A stretch of 64,000 nucleotides of DNA from Hevea brasiliensis (GCF_030052815.1 NC_079498.1:96419378-96483377), one strand, 5' to 3'; positions 1 through 13,100 are shown, numbered from the stretch's first letter. Notes: generated by a model not told the origin, from the letters alone. Made by a program: numbers and translations.

Positions 1-865
1 TTATCTACAACCTTTCTTTAAAATAAAGTAAATTGATTAATTGCACATTCAGGAACACTCCCTCCCATAACTATTGGACTGTAGGCTTCCAAGCCCCAGT
101 GGCAAGAAAATCTACAACAAATGGTTAAGGAAGTTCAGTTCTTCTTGTTTAAATTAAAAATTAAAAATTCATTTTTTTTATTTAAATAAAAAATTAAAAA
201 AAAACAATTTCTTAATTTTTTTACTTAAATTTCTTGATTTAAAACATAAAATTAAAATGTTTAATTTTTTTAATTAAATTAAAATTTCTGAGCTTAAAAA
301 TAAGTAATTAGAGGTGAAATTAAGCCGTTGCTATATTCTTTTTCAGATCCCACACTACAGTAGATACACACTAGAATAAAGCTTGTTTATACAAGAAAAA
401 GTGCAAATTAAGGGGAAAAATGAATAAAACATGTAATTAAAAAGAGATTAGGTGCCTGAGAGTTGCCCATCTTCAAATTTGCAGGCAAAAAATTGATAAA
501 ACAGGTCTCAAAGATGAATATTTCATATCAGTAATCAATAGTAAGCGGCGAATATAGTATGTTCTACTAAGGATATGCGGCCTAATGAAGTGTCAAACCA
601 AAAGCCTTGTATAAAATAAATTATAAAAAGGACTACAGCTGCTATAGAAATACAGAAACACGCATTTTATAGAACGCAAATACATCACCAACATATTTGT
701 TACACAGGAATGAGCTCAAAACTAAGGTGCGACACTGAGGGATAGCACCATTTTACAAATTATTGTCTTTCTTTCTTCCAGCAACCAATGTCCAAGGCCA
801 TGAGATCCCAGCAAATTCAAGCCAACCTCACGAACTTTAACCTGCATTAACGCCCTGCTGTTCTC
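1..865. other. MUB 3' flank, no gene seen
   Basis: This stretch is AT-rich and lies downstream (on the minus strand) of the MUB stop codon. The part nearest 865 should be the MUB 3'UTR; its end cannot be placed from sequence alone. Positions 160-300 are almost pure A/T. I found no reading frame with recognisable protein similarity and no structured repeat here. Confidence 0.5.
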
Positions 866-3800
866 TTACAATATGGAACATGAACAGAAATTTTTCCTTG
901 GGGCCTCATCCACTTTTTTCTCTGTTCAAAACAATAAAATAAACAAGTCCCATCATCGAAAAAGAAACCAAATTTCACGGGCCATATCCCATCATAGATT
1001 AAAATTTTTCATCTCAATGTATTAAGATTTGAATATGTGTTCACAATATAATGTTGACTGATTCAGCCTCAAGAAATATTTCGAGAAATTATTCTCCATT
1101 AACTGCAAATTTTAGCAAACAGCATGACCAAATAAGATTGTCAAAATAAAAGCTGTTGACACAGAATAATCCTATGCTAATGTTGAATATATAGTAAGTA
1201 CATAAAACTACCTGTTTTTGCTTTTGCTAAAGATGGTTGCACTACAACATGCATGGTAATAACCCCTTTTGGAAGCTCTCCAAAAGGAACTCTACACTGC
1301 CCAACAGTCTTGTTGTTTTCCAAAATTTTCCCGGCATTTATCAGTTTGATGTCATTTGCTGCCTTGGGAGAAATTTTCTTATCTATGACAAATCAGAAGT
1401 ATAGTTTTGTTGTCATAAAATACAATTAAGAATCAAAAGCAAATTATGTACATTGCTAGAAATTTCGTCTCAGAAGCATGATTATCTAAAAGCCAAAGAA
1501 AAGAAATATGAAATATGAGTTTGCAGAAGGAAACTAGATAATGTACAAAAAATGTAGAAGTAAACACATATTGCCCGCCCTTCCCCTCATCTTTCTTTTT
1601 CTTTTTGGTCCCCCCCCCATTTCTCTTATCAATGAATAACATCAACCAAAATCATATCAAGCATGGAAAATAAAACAAGCAGATTTTAATTTAAGGGATA
1701 TCTAAATTCGAGAACAAAAAACAATGAGATAATTACACCTGTGGCATTTAAACTTTTTCAATTTTATTATTTCAGTGTCTTAAACCTTTTTCTTTGGGTA
1801 ATCAAGTGTTTAAACAGACATATTTTTCCCATTTAAGAGCTTATGGCCAGGTATACTTGCCGGAATGATGATCTAGGAAAAAATTCCATCTTTACCTTGA
1901 TGAACGCTATGTGCTGGAATTTAAAGAAAAAAAAAAGGACTTCACACAATAATCATGTGATCATGAAAGAAAAAAATTACCAAATGCCCTAAGAAATCTC
2001 CCCTGCTTCATCTTCTTCTTCTATGGGTTTTAATTTGGCATTAAACTCAATCAAGCCTACAGAGAAACCAACTCAAGAATAAGACTCACTTAACCAATCC
2101 AAGATTCTTCTCTTACCAACACCAACCCCTCTAATCCCTCCACTCCACTGAAACACAACCACCATCATCAACTCCTTCCTCCTATGTCACCTTCCTTACT
2201 CATAATTATGAGGAAGCTGTTTCTCTTCTCTCTTTTTTTTTTCTCACCAATTATTTCATTGCTCAGTTTTCTCCCATCTGTGATATAACATTTGTCTCGC
2301 CACACAAAACTTTATCCTATAATTTGCAGAAATAGGAACAATATAAGGAAAAGAAAGGATAGGGAAGAACAAGATTACCTAATCCAACAAACCAAAGAGT
2401 TAGGTTGTTTCTACAAGTCCCATCACAAGAAAGTTCTCCAATACTCTACTATTCATTTCTTCTTGGTTTATTTGTTGGTCATTTTTCTATATTTCTCCTC
2501 TTTTCAATCGTATCTCTTTTCCTTCTTTGATTCTTCGAATAAACAAGAGCATTGCTTACTTGGCATTTTCATTCAATAGCAAAAGTAAAGGAGGGAGGCA
2601 TAGATAGGTGACTAGGACAATGGTGGTAGAGAAGATGACACAATCCCTAATTTCATGTCAATCCTAAAGTGAAAGGAGATTTTAAATTAAGGGCTTGTTG
2701 GCTCTTTAATTTATCGTTTAGTTGTATGTTTTTCATGTGATCTTCACTTTTATGCCCTTAAAGATCCACAATTCTCATGCTTATTCGTACAGGTGAACCC
2801 CTATTGTTCATGTTAGCATTTAGACAATAAAAATCAGTGAAATACACTTGATTGTAAATAATAACTTTATTCCAACACTCGATTTGAAAAAATAAATAAG
2901 TAAATAATAAAAACTGAAATAGGAAAAATTGGAAAAATTCAAATATCACTGGGTGACTTGTGCCACTATCCCAAAAATAAATGAAGGGAAAAACAAGTCT
3001 CACAATTACCAATTTACTCTTTAATTATGTTAACCTATGTAGCATGGAAATGGAAAAGCAACATGGGGAAATGCAGAAACGGACAAGGGAAAACGGCATT
3101 TTCCAAAATATAGAAACAAAAACATGAGAGGAAACGCCTAAATATAAAAAATCTAAGGGTATATTCATAAATATAAAATATATTTACGTAAATATTATTT
3201 AAGATTTAATAAATTAATACAATTTTAAATAATTAAAAATATAATTAAAATTAATAATATTATATCTTTGAAAGCTCTCATCTTAGAGATTTCACAGCCA
3301 CATATACCATTATAACAAAAGAAATTTAAAAAAAAAAAAAAAGCATAACTTTACTGCCTCCTAACCCTACTTAAATATAGAGAAGAAAAAAGCAGTCCCA
3401 ATTCCCAAAACCTCTGTCTGATGCAGCACAACTCTGCGATTTTAGCCTAAACTGATATATATTTTTTTTTTCTTTAAGAAACATGTTTCCAACGTTAGAA
3501 ACGCATTTCTGGCTTTCAAAAGTTAAGGAAATGGCCTTGAATGCCTCCCTACCTTGTCTTGCCGTTTCCATGTCAGAAATGTTTCTGGCACGAGGAAACA
3601 TCATCCCTTGCTGTTCCCATGCATCACAGCTTATTAACAAGTGATTATTAATAAAATCAAAAGTCTATCCTTTTTCACACGATATATGCTTAGTGTTGTG
3701 GTTTTCCTAGCGCCAGGGCTCTTGACCAAAGGTAATGACAATTAAGAGTCCCCAAACAAATTAACAAGTGAAGGGGAAGGAAGTAATTCTAGGCATTGCC

Positions 3801-6496
3801 TCTCTCTTTTTTGGACACTTTCATGATAATGAAAGACATATATATCCCATGATTAAAAATGAAAAGAAAAAGAAAAAATTAAAATTAAGAAGACAATCAC
3901 AAAATTATTGGGTAACCATTTCTTTGTTATCGAACAGAAAATTCTCCAACAATTTTCTCCAACAGTTTTTTCCCTTCCTAATGAAGAAAAATTCCTAAAC
4001 AAGGTCATCAATTTGCTACTCCACCTTCCATTCCTCGCCAATCCCCGCCTCACATACACACCATCACTATAATGCAAAAAAGTAAATTGAGCTATGCAAA
4101 GTACAACGTTAATGAAACACAAAAATTAGGTCCTATGACATTCACTTTGCTGAAAAATATTCTCACTCCTTATTTGAAGTGATTCTTGATTCCCTTACAG
4201 TAGTCAAAGGAGAGGAAAGGGATGGGAGGGGAGGCAAAGGGGCAGAATAACTAAAGAAGATTACAAACTTCCCAAAGTTTTAACTTTTTACCTTCTTAAT
4301 CAATAAGCCAATATAACACCGTTTCAACAATTCCGCTTTCCCTTAGAGATAGAATGGAAATTTTGGTGAAAGATATTAAAAAAGTAATGATTTCTAACTC
4401 TTGAATTTTTCCCTCCAAAAAAAAAAAAAAAAGAATATTGGGGCGTGAGGAGAAATAAACATTCAGAATAGTTGTTGCTTATGGACTTCAGCAACATTTA
4501 ATCTGGTCACTTAATTTAACACAAGATCATTATATCACATACTATGAATCACAAAGATGCATCTTGTGCAATTCCATGGATCTATAAGCATTAAGATAAC
4601 AAAAGTCACAAACCATGCGACAGATAGCACTTTTTGGGTGTACTAGGAATTGCAATAGGCATATTTGCATGATGAAACTTGGCAGGATAGTACCAGCATA
4701 AATACCCTGTCCTGTTCCCAACACTCCCTCTTCCATTTTCTCCCCCAAAAGAAAAATGAACAAAGGAAAGAAGAAAGAGGAACTCAAGGAAATCTGCATA
4801 ATTGCTGGGAACCCATGTCGATATGCCTCTTATGCTTTCTCAATGCAAGAATCTTGCTACAAGAATGACACTATTCACAAGTGGCCACAGAAAAAATATG
4901 CTCATCCTCATATTACTTTGATGCAGATCAATAATACAAAATTTCACATCTCAATAAAAAAAATTCATTCCCTAAAAGAACGGTAAAATTGAGAAATCAT
5001 TGATAACGGAAGGAATCTACAGAGGGTGAAAGTAATAACTATTTTTTCTTGTTCAAATCTTAACTTGAGGCCAACAAGCAACAATGTCACTTTTATAGAG
5101 CTTTTCTCCTAAAGAAAAAAAGAAGATAAAATTGATAATTTAAGTAAAAATGGAAATAGGCAAAGATCCCAATCCACTCCAATACTATGGAAGATATTTC
5201 TGAAAGCTTAATTTTTTTAGTACTGACTATATGCATGAAAACAAAAGCTTCTCTTCCTGAAGAGAACATCAGAAGAAAAATTTGTTGTTCAAGATATGCA
5301 TCAAACGGTAAGATAGATAGATAAAAGATGTCCAAAAATAGATGCAACTTCAGTACATTTATATGTTTGCCATGTAAATGGTGAATATCCAACATCCATT
5401 CACTTACAGATCCCAAAAGATTTGACAATGTAAAAGAAAGAGAAATCATTAAGCTATGTTGCCTATAGAGTAGCCGACCAGTAATGTCAGTTTTGGATGC
5501 ACAAATGCAGGAAGAGCTCATATACAATGATGATGACGAGCATAAACAAGAGAGACCAATCAACATATTTGAAAAGGAATAAGCAGGATATAAATAGGGT
5601 TATTAAACAAGATGAGTGGTTAAGGTGGCTTAAAATATTAGTAGCAGATGACAAAAATTCATGCATTTCCATTCAAACATCCCATATGTTCAACTAAAAC
5701 TAAGACCAAGCATATCTACCAAAGAAACCCTATCTATAATAATTTCACTGAGACCAGGAAAAAGGTGTGACCAAGTAATAGATTGACCAGTCACATCCAA
5801 TCACGAGATACATGAATATTTCAAATTCTAGTCTACTTGCAAAAGTTTTACGAGTTAAACCCCTCCACCAGATAAGTTATCCATCTCAAAGAGCTAAGGA
5901 CAATAATACGCAGCAGAACTATACAATTTTGAAAAGATCAAACATGATTAAAATATACTGTCAGGCTCACAACACCATAGCAATCATTATTAATGCATTT
6001 ACCACTAAAGTCACATAATGGAATTTATGAATTAGGGAATATAATGTGAATGCCACTTCTAAGTTCTAATCATCCAAGTTGTCAATATTTAAAAACAAAA
6101 ATAAAATAAAATAAAGTAGAGAAAAGATGGCCCATAGTCCAAATCAATTCATGCAAACAAATCGACTATAATCACAAATGCTAGATATTCTCTGCTTTAT
6201 ATAACCAAAAAGCAACACAAACAAATGAGATGCATCTCTCTAATCAATTCAAATGTTCAATTTCACTAACTCTTAGGACGAAATGGAAATGGTGATAAAA
6301 ATTGCCTTGCACAGTTAACAATTCCCAGGAAGCCAATTAAACAGAGCAGAGAGTCAAAATTCTGACCTTTTGGCCACTCAGTAACTATTCTCTCCTTGAG
6401 CATAGCCACAGTGGAGGCCGGTGAGTACCTGAATGGACCAATATCCGATCCATCATACAATCTAAACTTAAGCTCTACCAGGTCCTCCTCCGGCAT
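866..6496 (-). CDS. MUB: Membrane-anchored ubiquitin-fold protein (MUB)
   Basis: Three coding exons on the minus strand: 6496-6367, 1382-1212 and 921-866, all with GT donors and AG acceptors. They total 357 nt, giving 118 residues plus stop, the usual MUB length. Exon 1 encodes the N-terminal half of the ubiquitin fold (start MPEEDLVELKFRL, then DGSDIGPFRYSP). Exon 2 carries IKLINAGKILENNKTV and the GVITMHVVVQP strand. Exon 3 encodes a short basic tail ending CSCSIL. The ending CSIL is a CaaX-type prenylation box with Leu last, which favours geranylgeranylation; the Cys two residues upstream is a candidate for S-acylation. In the family, this lipid anchor holds the protein at the plasma membrane, where MUBs recruit specific E2 ubiquitin-conjugating enzymes. 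Unlike ubiquitin, the protein has no C-terminal diglycine. Splice phases agree across all junctions. The oddity is the first coding intron of about 4,984 bp (1383-6366). The family assignment is very secure; which paralogue it is remains unresolved. Confidence 0.93.
1383..6366 (-). other. Large first coding intron of MUB
   Basis: About 5 kb of AT-rich sequence with many homopolymer runs lies between MUB coding exons 1 and 2. I checked it for nested genes and saw only short frames without family signatures. Part of it (about 3130-3260) is near-pure A/T. No clear transposon ends were found, although the length suggests old insertions. Confidence 0.6.
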
Positions 6497-6661
6497 TTCG
6501 GCTTGTACCGTTACCTGTTCAAATTGAACTAAAAATCCTCAACCACCAAAGTTCTCTTCAGAACCTAACCTTCCAATAATTTCTATCCAATCTCCACGCT
6601 CCTACACAGAAAATAATCAAATTTACACACATTTTCGTGGCAAATTCAAATGACACCGAAC

Positions 6662-6726
<65 letters not shown>

Positions 6727-6870
6727 CAAGCTGTAAACACAATATTCGGCAATCATTGAACTACTTTAAAAAATTGAAGAAAACAACAATCACCTCCAGG
6801 AGTAGTTGCAGTTCTCTAGGGTTTATGACAGCCACACAGAGAGTAAGAGATAAATCAGAGGAGAAACCCT
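6497..6870 (-). other. MUB 5'UTR with one intron
   Basis: The 5'UTR appears split. A short segment (6514-6497) directly precedes the ATG and follows a CAG acceptor at 6517-6515. An upstream UTR exon ends at 6794, just before a GT donor at 6793-6792. The upstream exon carries a telo-box-like motif (TAAACCCTA, minus strand, 6825-6817), common just downstream of plant transcription start sites in ubiquitin and ribosomal genes. The intron (6793-6515) holds a long (TAA)n microsatellite. Splice sites are inferred from consensus only. Confidence 0.6.
6662..6725. repeat. (TAA)n microsatellite, about 21 units
   Basis: An uninterrupted run of ATA/TAA triplets lies inside the 5'UTR intron of the MUB gene. 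It should be highly length-polymorphic. Confidence 0.97.
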
Positions 6871-6892
6871 AAGGCCAGACCCGATCTCGACG

Positions 6893-6899
6893 CTATATA
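6893..6899 (-). promoter_or_regulatory. TATA box of MUB
   Basis: TATATAG on the minus strand, about 400 bp upstream of the ATG (including the UTR intron) and just upstream of the predicted first UTR exon. Transcription would start near 6865-6870. Confidence 0.5.
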
Positions 6900-6999
6900 A
6901 TTTTTTGCAGGAAGTATCTAATGGGTCATTACCCTTCGCCTTTTCAATTTTTCTATTCTTCAGAGAGAGAGAGAGTTCACTTTTCTATTTTATTTATTT

Positions 7000-8900
7000 T
7001 CTTGAGAAAGTGAGAGAACTTAAAACTATAATTCTACCAGTAAATAAACAGTTCCAGCACAAAGATGCACTGGAGTTTTCTTTTCCTGTTTCTCCTCGCA
7101 TTCCTTTCCACCAACTGCGGCCAATTAGATTCCACTTTCTTTTCCAATGTATGACGTGGGAACTGGCTATTGGTGAATCAGGAATTAGCGTTTACGGTAG
7201 GTTGGGAGACGAGACCGCGCTCATGTGTCATTTTGTTCACATACGTGGACAAAAACTAGAGATACACGGCGAGCGAGACAAAAATTATGAATTTAAGAGT
7301 ATATAACATCTTCAGTAAGTGTCACGCATATCGCGAAGCGCGTGGTGGTGTTTATGGGGAAAAGAAGATACCCTGTTGTTGGGCCATGCCGTAACCATAG
7401 TTTGAATGGGTTAAGTGGGCCAGAGGATTTGAAGATGGACAATAAGCACAACATGTATGGGCTTGGTGGTTTTGCCTATGTTTTCCAAACTGCCTTACTT
7501 TTTTTTTTTTTTTTCTGTCTCATCAATTATTATAAAATATGAATATAAAATTTAATTAATAATGAAAACTTTTAAATTATATTATTCCCCATTGCTAAAA
7601 AACAAAGGGTTTATATTAAAATCATCGTGAATAGACCACAAATAAATAAAAGTTGAATTTTATAATGTTCAATAATAAATTTCAACTTTTTAATAATTTA
7701 TGTTAATTATTGATATTTTTATTATTTACAATATCTCTATGAAATCACTTTTTTATTTGTATAAGTTTGTATAAAATACACTTAAATGTCTTGTGATTTA
7801 ACACTTTTAATATTAAAAGTTTGAGAATTTTTTTTTTATTATTAAGACTCCACTTATTTTATTAAAAATATTTTTTAAAAAATATTTTATTTAGAGCACT
7901 CAGAAAATTGAGTTAATAAAAAATATTTTTTAAAAAAAATTAACTTATTTTTAGGAAAATGATTTCCTATTTCTAAAAGAGAAAGTTATTTTTTAAAATT
8001 TTGATGCCACATCATCATTAAGATATATAATCTTTTGAAATATTTTTAAATTATGAATAAATTATAAACTTAAATTATTTATGTATGATTATATATTGTC
8101 AAAATAAATTATATTAAGTAATAAAAAAATAAATTTTCTTGTACAATCCATTTCTTAAAAATCACGTCAAAAGACGTTTTGTGAAGATTTATTTATTAAA
8201 ATTATCATTAAGAAAAATTATGTTACGCTAGAAATTTAGAATAAAGTCCCAATTGATGCTTACATATTTCTTCGTCAGCTTGGGCGTCAAAATCGTTGTA
8301 AATGGGTCAATATAAATCCCACGTACTATTTAAGGGTCATAAGGTGACGTGCTCAAAAGTACGGAATTTTTGTCCCTCCCGAATCAAAATGTGTGACCCG
8401 CCCATATCAAAATCTGACTTTTTATTTATCCTTTTACCCGATGCTTATTATTAATTTTCTTTTTTTTTTTTTTTTACTGTCAAATCTTCATTATATAGAT
8501 TATCATAACATAATGGTGAGTTTTTAAACATATTATAAAATAAAATTAAGATTAAATTAAAATATTCTTCATATTTATTTTTTAATCACGATATTGAAAC
8601 ATTAATTTAAGAATTATAAGAGAAAATAGCTACATATTATTCAGGCTAGGCTGGCAAGTGGTGGGCCGCGGTATGAACGAAACATCAGGTAGAGAAAAAA
8701 CTGAAAATTTGAGAGAGAATGCTCTGGGCTCCACTTTTTTCACACATCTGGCTTCCAACGCTGGCCGTGCGTGTAAAGGTCAAGTTAAATCATGTACCGT
8801 CAATAGCCAAATGGATCCACCACATCAATGTGGGACATATGGGACCCACTTCTAATAATGAACGGTCGATCAACCAACTGTTGCAACCGGTACGGGGTTG
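7000..8900. other. Intergenic, AT-rich, no gene
   Basis: The region lies between the MUB promoter and the glutaredoxin 3' side. It contains low-complexity A/T sequence, homopolymers (for example T-run 7500-7514, T-run 8459-8476) and part of a dispersed repeat described separately at 7846-7990. The short open frames here show no family features. Confidence 0.5.
7846..7990 (-). repeat. Degenerate dispersed MITE-like repeat, copy 1
   Basis: Its core (GAGCACTCAGAAAA, then GAGTTAATAAAAAATATTTTT) matches the reverse complement of 32740-32850, where the same order appears as GGAACACTAAGAAAA, then TAGTTAATAAAAAATATTTTT. The shared order of short blocks over about 100 bp points to one old non-autonomous element family in opposite orientations. 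I found no clean terminal inverted repeats or target duplication. Confidence 0.5.
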
Positions 8901-8904
8901 AGAC

Positions 8905-9012
8905 TTGAGAGAGAGATGAGCAGAACTCACCGCACCTCCTCCACCACCAACGAAAGAAACAGAGAAAGAGCGAGAGAGAGACAGAGAGGTGTTGCTACAA
9001 TTCTAAAGGTGA
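8905..9012 (+). other. Possible orphan 5' leader exon
   Basis: A purine/GA-rich, gene-leader-like stretch contains GAGAGAGAG tracts and ends at a good plus-strand donor (CTAAAG followed by GTGAGG near 9009). It is more GC-rich than its surroundings. No plus-strand coding exon follows before the convergent glutaredoxin gene. It could be a leader of a non-coding transcript, a decayed gene start, or chance. Confidence 0.2.
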
Positions 9013-9599
9013 GGATTCATCCGGCGAGTTTTCCGGCGGAAATCCGGAAGTAATGTTTTAACCCTTTAAAGCTATTACAAGCTAAGAACTAAATGACAAA
9101 AAAAAAAAAAAAAACTACTAATAACCGCGTTTTCGGTTAGAAAAAGTAAATATTTTCTGACTAGAAACGTAAAACGACGCCGTTGTCGTGCCTCGCTTCT
9201 TCTCTCCCCTTATCTATTCCATACACAGACACAGATGCCAGAGCAGAAAGGTAAGGCAGAAATGGAAAAAGAGTAAACAAGTAGAACTTTTTTTTTTATT
9301 TTCTTTCTATACAGAGGAGGGAGCAATTACATAACATTTCTCTCAGAGGCCCAGATTAGGGAAAACGCAAGGCAAACCCAAAAAAAAAAGAAAAGGAAGA
9401 CAAACAAGAAGCAGGAAAACTAATACATCATTTGATTAGTATCCAAAATGGAGGAGATCACTCGCAAAAACCACTCCTCTTCCTCTGCTTTCTTTACTAT
9501 AGAGTCATCATTTTCGCTTTTTTTTTTTTGTTTTTTTTTTTTGTGTTCTTTTTCCTTAGAATATCATTTCAAGAAGAGACATAGAGTAGTGATCAGTGA

Positions 9600-9971
9600 T
9601 CAGAGCCAGAGAGCACCAGCATCCTTGAGAAGAGGCACAAGAGTACCATTAATATGAGAAGCCATGACTCTATCCATGGCACCCACAAGCTTTCCGCCAA
9701 TGAACACAACAGGAACAGCAGATGAACTCCCAAGAAGCCTCATGAGAGCCTTCTCCATCTCCTTTCCTCTAGGGTCTTCGTCGAGCTCGTGCACTGTTGG
9801 GTTCACCCCCATGCCACAAAACAGCCTCTTTATAGCATGACACATGCAGCATGTGCTTATGCTGAAGATCACCACTGCATTCTCTGAAGCTAGCCTCTCT
9901 ATGCGTTCCAATGGGTCACCCACGTTTCTTGGTGGCATGTAAGACCCCCAGGATGACTCAGTCTGATACAT
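9600..9971 (-). CDS. ROXY: CC-type (class III, ROXY) glutaredoxin
   Basis: Single-exon gene, 123 residues. It is a land-plant-specific CC-type glutaredoxin. The active-site motif CCMC lies at residues 41-44 after the strand AVVIFSIST. The cis-proline region (AVPVVFIGG, about 85-93) and the glutathione-binding [10 protein letters not shown] segment follow. The protein ends with [13 protein letters not shown], combining the L-x-x-LL motif and the C-terminal ALWL that ROXY proteins use to bind TGA bZIP factors. The N-terminus ([11 protein letters not shown]) resembles the ROXY1/ROXY2 group that acts in petal and anther development. The frame is open 19 codons further upstream, but the internal Met at 9971 was chosen because it begins this conserved N-terminus. 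Members act mainly as nuclear transcriptional co-regulators rather than general reductases. Family certain; exact orthology not established. Confidence 0.95.
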   Translation of the reverse strand: MYQTESSWGSYMPPRNVGDPLERIERLASENAVVIFSISTCCMCHAIKRLFCGMGVNPTVHELDEDPRGKEMEKALMRLLGSSSAVPVVFIGGKLVGAMDRVMASHINGTLVPLLKDAGALWL

Positions 9972-10137
9972 TTTTTCTATCAAGAAACGGAAAGACAATG
10001 AAGCAGTAGTAGCAGCAACAGCTAGCAAGAAATGGAAATAACCAAGGTATATATATTAAACAACTTCTTCTTTGGATTAGTCTTGGGTAAACGAAGGTAA
10101 AAGGTTTTGGTGTGAAAGAAGATGAAGGAATTGCTGC

Positions 10138-10145
10138 TATTTATA
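10138..10145 (-). promoter_or_regulatory. TATA box of ROXY glutaredoxin
   Basis: TATAAATA on the minus strand, inside CTATAAATAG, about 167 bp upstream of the chosen ATG. It implies a 5'UTR of roughly 135-140 bp. The closeness to consensus and the distance make it a good core promoter candidate. Confidence 0.65.
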
Positions 10146-13100
10146 GAGGTAATGAAGAAGAAGAAGAAGAGGATGAGGATCCAAGACAAGGAGTCCAGCT
10201 GCTACAATGAGGTGGAATAGATAGAATATTTTTTAATTTTATTCTTTTTTTTATAGAAAAGGAAGAAGGGTATTGTGGTCATAAAAAGATTGATCAGTCA
10301 TGTTGTCGTCAGCGACTCAACGCATGCTAAAGAAAGAGATTTTCTAGAGTAAAAAAAGCCTTCTTTAAGCTTTATGATCCTTGTCATCTTGCACTTGAAG
10401 ATGACACTTCCCAGTTTCCACCAAAATAACAGGAAAAATAAATAAAGAAAGAAAGAAATAGGACGAAAATATTAATTTAGAAAAATAAAATTTAGATTAA
10501 TATTAAAGAAAAAATATAGAAAATAGGGTGAAGGAAAGGAGGGAGAGAGACATGAAGAACAGGCTTTATCAGAAGGCAGTTGTTGGTTAATAGACGGCTG
10601 TTCGCGTCCTTGTTGTCTGCTCTTTTACTACATGAATTTATTTATTTGTACATTTAATAAAAAAAAAGGAAATAAATAGTAAATAAAAAGAGCATAGGAA
10701 CGTGGCCATCACAGAGGTTTTTGCTCCTTTTATTTGACGTGACCTTCATGCGCATTTAGCTTCTTCTCTTTGGACCCTATCGATCGACCCCGTCTCCATC
10801 ACCCCATACCTCTCCCCAGTCTCCCCCTCCCGTTTTCGCCTCACAATTTCATTTCTTCAATATAAAGCTAAATAATAATAATAATAATAAATAGGTCTTC
10901 CTTTTCTTTTAATTAAAAATATTAACTTTTAAATTTCTAATAAAAAATTTATATGGGTGTGTCGAATTAAGTGATCCAGATTAGATCGAATTTTGGATGG
11001 GGTGACACATATTCTTGTTAATGTGTATTAATAATGTAATGAATATTCCCATGGATTTTGATTCTGTTTATATATAGCATGTTTTTATTTGGATTTGGAC
11101 GGTTTTCTTTTCCCTTAATATATATATATATGAAAGAAATCTTTGAAGGCCTAGAAAAAGAATATTTCTTTCTATGAATTATTCTTTATTAGGAATCCTT
11201 TATCATTATCAACCAATTTTCCCATTAGTATCCAATAACATATCTTGCAAGAATTTATATTAATCTCTTGTGGCCAATTCGGTCCTATTCCACGAGTTGA
11301 CCAAATAAATTGGTGGCTCGAATATAGAATTTTTTTGTTATTGAACTGGATAAGGAGTTTATCGAGAAAAATCAGATAACCTAGTCATTAAATTAGTGAC
11401 TCATTGATTTGGTCGATTTAAAATTTTTAATATTTTCATTTAAATTTTAACAATATTACTAAGATATATATAAATATAATATAATTAATATTTAAATGTA
11501 AATTTTAAAAATAAAATTTAGTTGATTATTTAATTATATAAATAAATATAATATTTAATTAATTTTAATGACCCATTAATTAAATCGTTAATTTATTGAT
11601 TAAACTAGTGATTTGTTGACCGATCTCTTAATTGGGTGAATATCTGGATAAAGTTTAATAACTACGATTTCAACTAAGCATTTTTATTTAACATATGGCT
11701 TTCTATCATCATTTCATCAAATATTATCTTTAACATATGCTCTTCCATATAAAATATATTTTTAAAATAAATATTGATAAATTTTATTTTAATAATATTG
11801 AATTTATTTTTAAAAATATAAAATTTTACTTATAATTAAAATGAAATGAAAAAAAAAATGCCTCTAGAAAAAGTATCTTGAAATGTTTGGTCTAGATCTT
11901 TTAGTTTACACTAGCAAAAGATATACTATATTCCAAGAACAAAATCCCTGGAAAAGAAGATCCCTGCTTAAAGTCTTGCAGCCAATTGGCTGTGAGACTT
12001 AAGAGAGTTAAACTTGGATACCTCCAAGCCTATGAATATAGTTTACTTATTGTAATTTTTTTTATTTAGACTCGGTTCATCATAAATTCAGGACACAAAA
12101 TACAATAGAGTTCACCTATTAAATATATGAATCCTATATATTTATATTTTGAATTTATGATAAATTAAGTATAAATAAGAATTTCTCTTGAAATTATTAC
12201 TATTTTTCTCTCAATTTTCTAAATGTTATTCTTATGATGAGTTTTACACTATTAATCAAATGCAACAGATAAATTATTCACATAAACAAAATTTCTTTAA
12301 AAATTAAAAATTTCAATAATTATAGTGAACAACTTTTAAGAGTGTTGTTTTATCTTTAAAAACCTTTGCAATGGTAAACTCAGAACTAGTTCGGGTCAAA
12401 ATTGGAATTGATTTAGTCAATGTTTTAAAGACTTGAATCAAACTAGCTAATTATATGGGTTGGTTTCAATTTCTCTCTAAATCTTGAGTTAGGACTGATG
12501 ATTCTTTCCAACTTGATTCAAACCATATTAAAAATGCTAGCCTTAGAGAGCTTCAAGTGAACCAAACCGTTTTCAAATTGAAATTAAAAACCGTTAAAAA
12601 TTGAAATTGAAACAACCGTTGAACCGGACTGGAATTGACTAATACCAAATTAGTTTGATTTGATTCCAGTTCAAACTCTCCATATGACTTGAATTGCTAA
12701 TTCTGATTTGAAACCGAATCAGATCGAAGAAGTATATATATAGGCTGAATATATGTCCAATGAAAGACCACAATTCCTATAAAAGTTTCTATGACATAAA
12801 TTTTAATTCTTATTTCTGTAAAAGTTTTTATGACATAAATTTTAATTCTTATAAAATAAGATTAAGATTCCTTTAAATTTTAGTCAATAAATTGTTATAT
12901 TAGCATTATTGAAGTTTAAATATTTTAATTTGAAAATTTTAAAAATATCTTAATTTTATTCTATAAAGGTGAAGTGTGTGATGAGTTTTAAAAGTTGATA
13001 ATTATAAAGATTGGAAGCAAGCGCAAAGCACATGGTTGGCACCCATGGCTCGCAACACGCATGCCTCAGGTATGCTTAGACATACATAAGTATGCAGCAT

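Noticed and set aside
2292..2579. Plus-strand open frame in MUB intron 1
   Set aside because: Lacks an ATG at the reported start, is low complexity, matches no family and is inside a well-supported intron.
6905..7306. 133-codon plus-strand frame upstream of MUB
   Set aside because: Overlaps the minus-strand promoter region, has no family signature and no conserved start.
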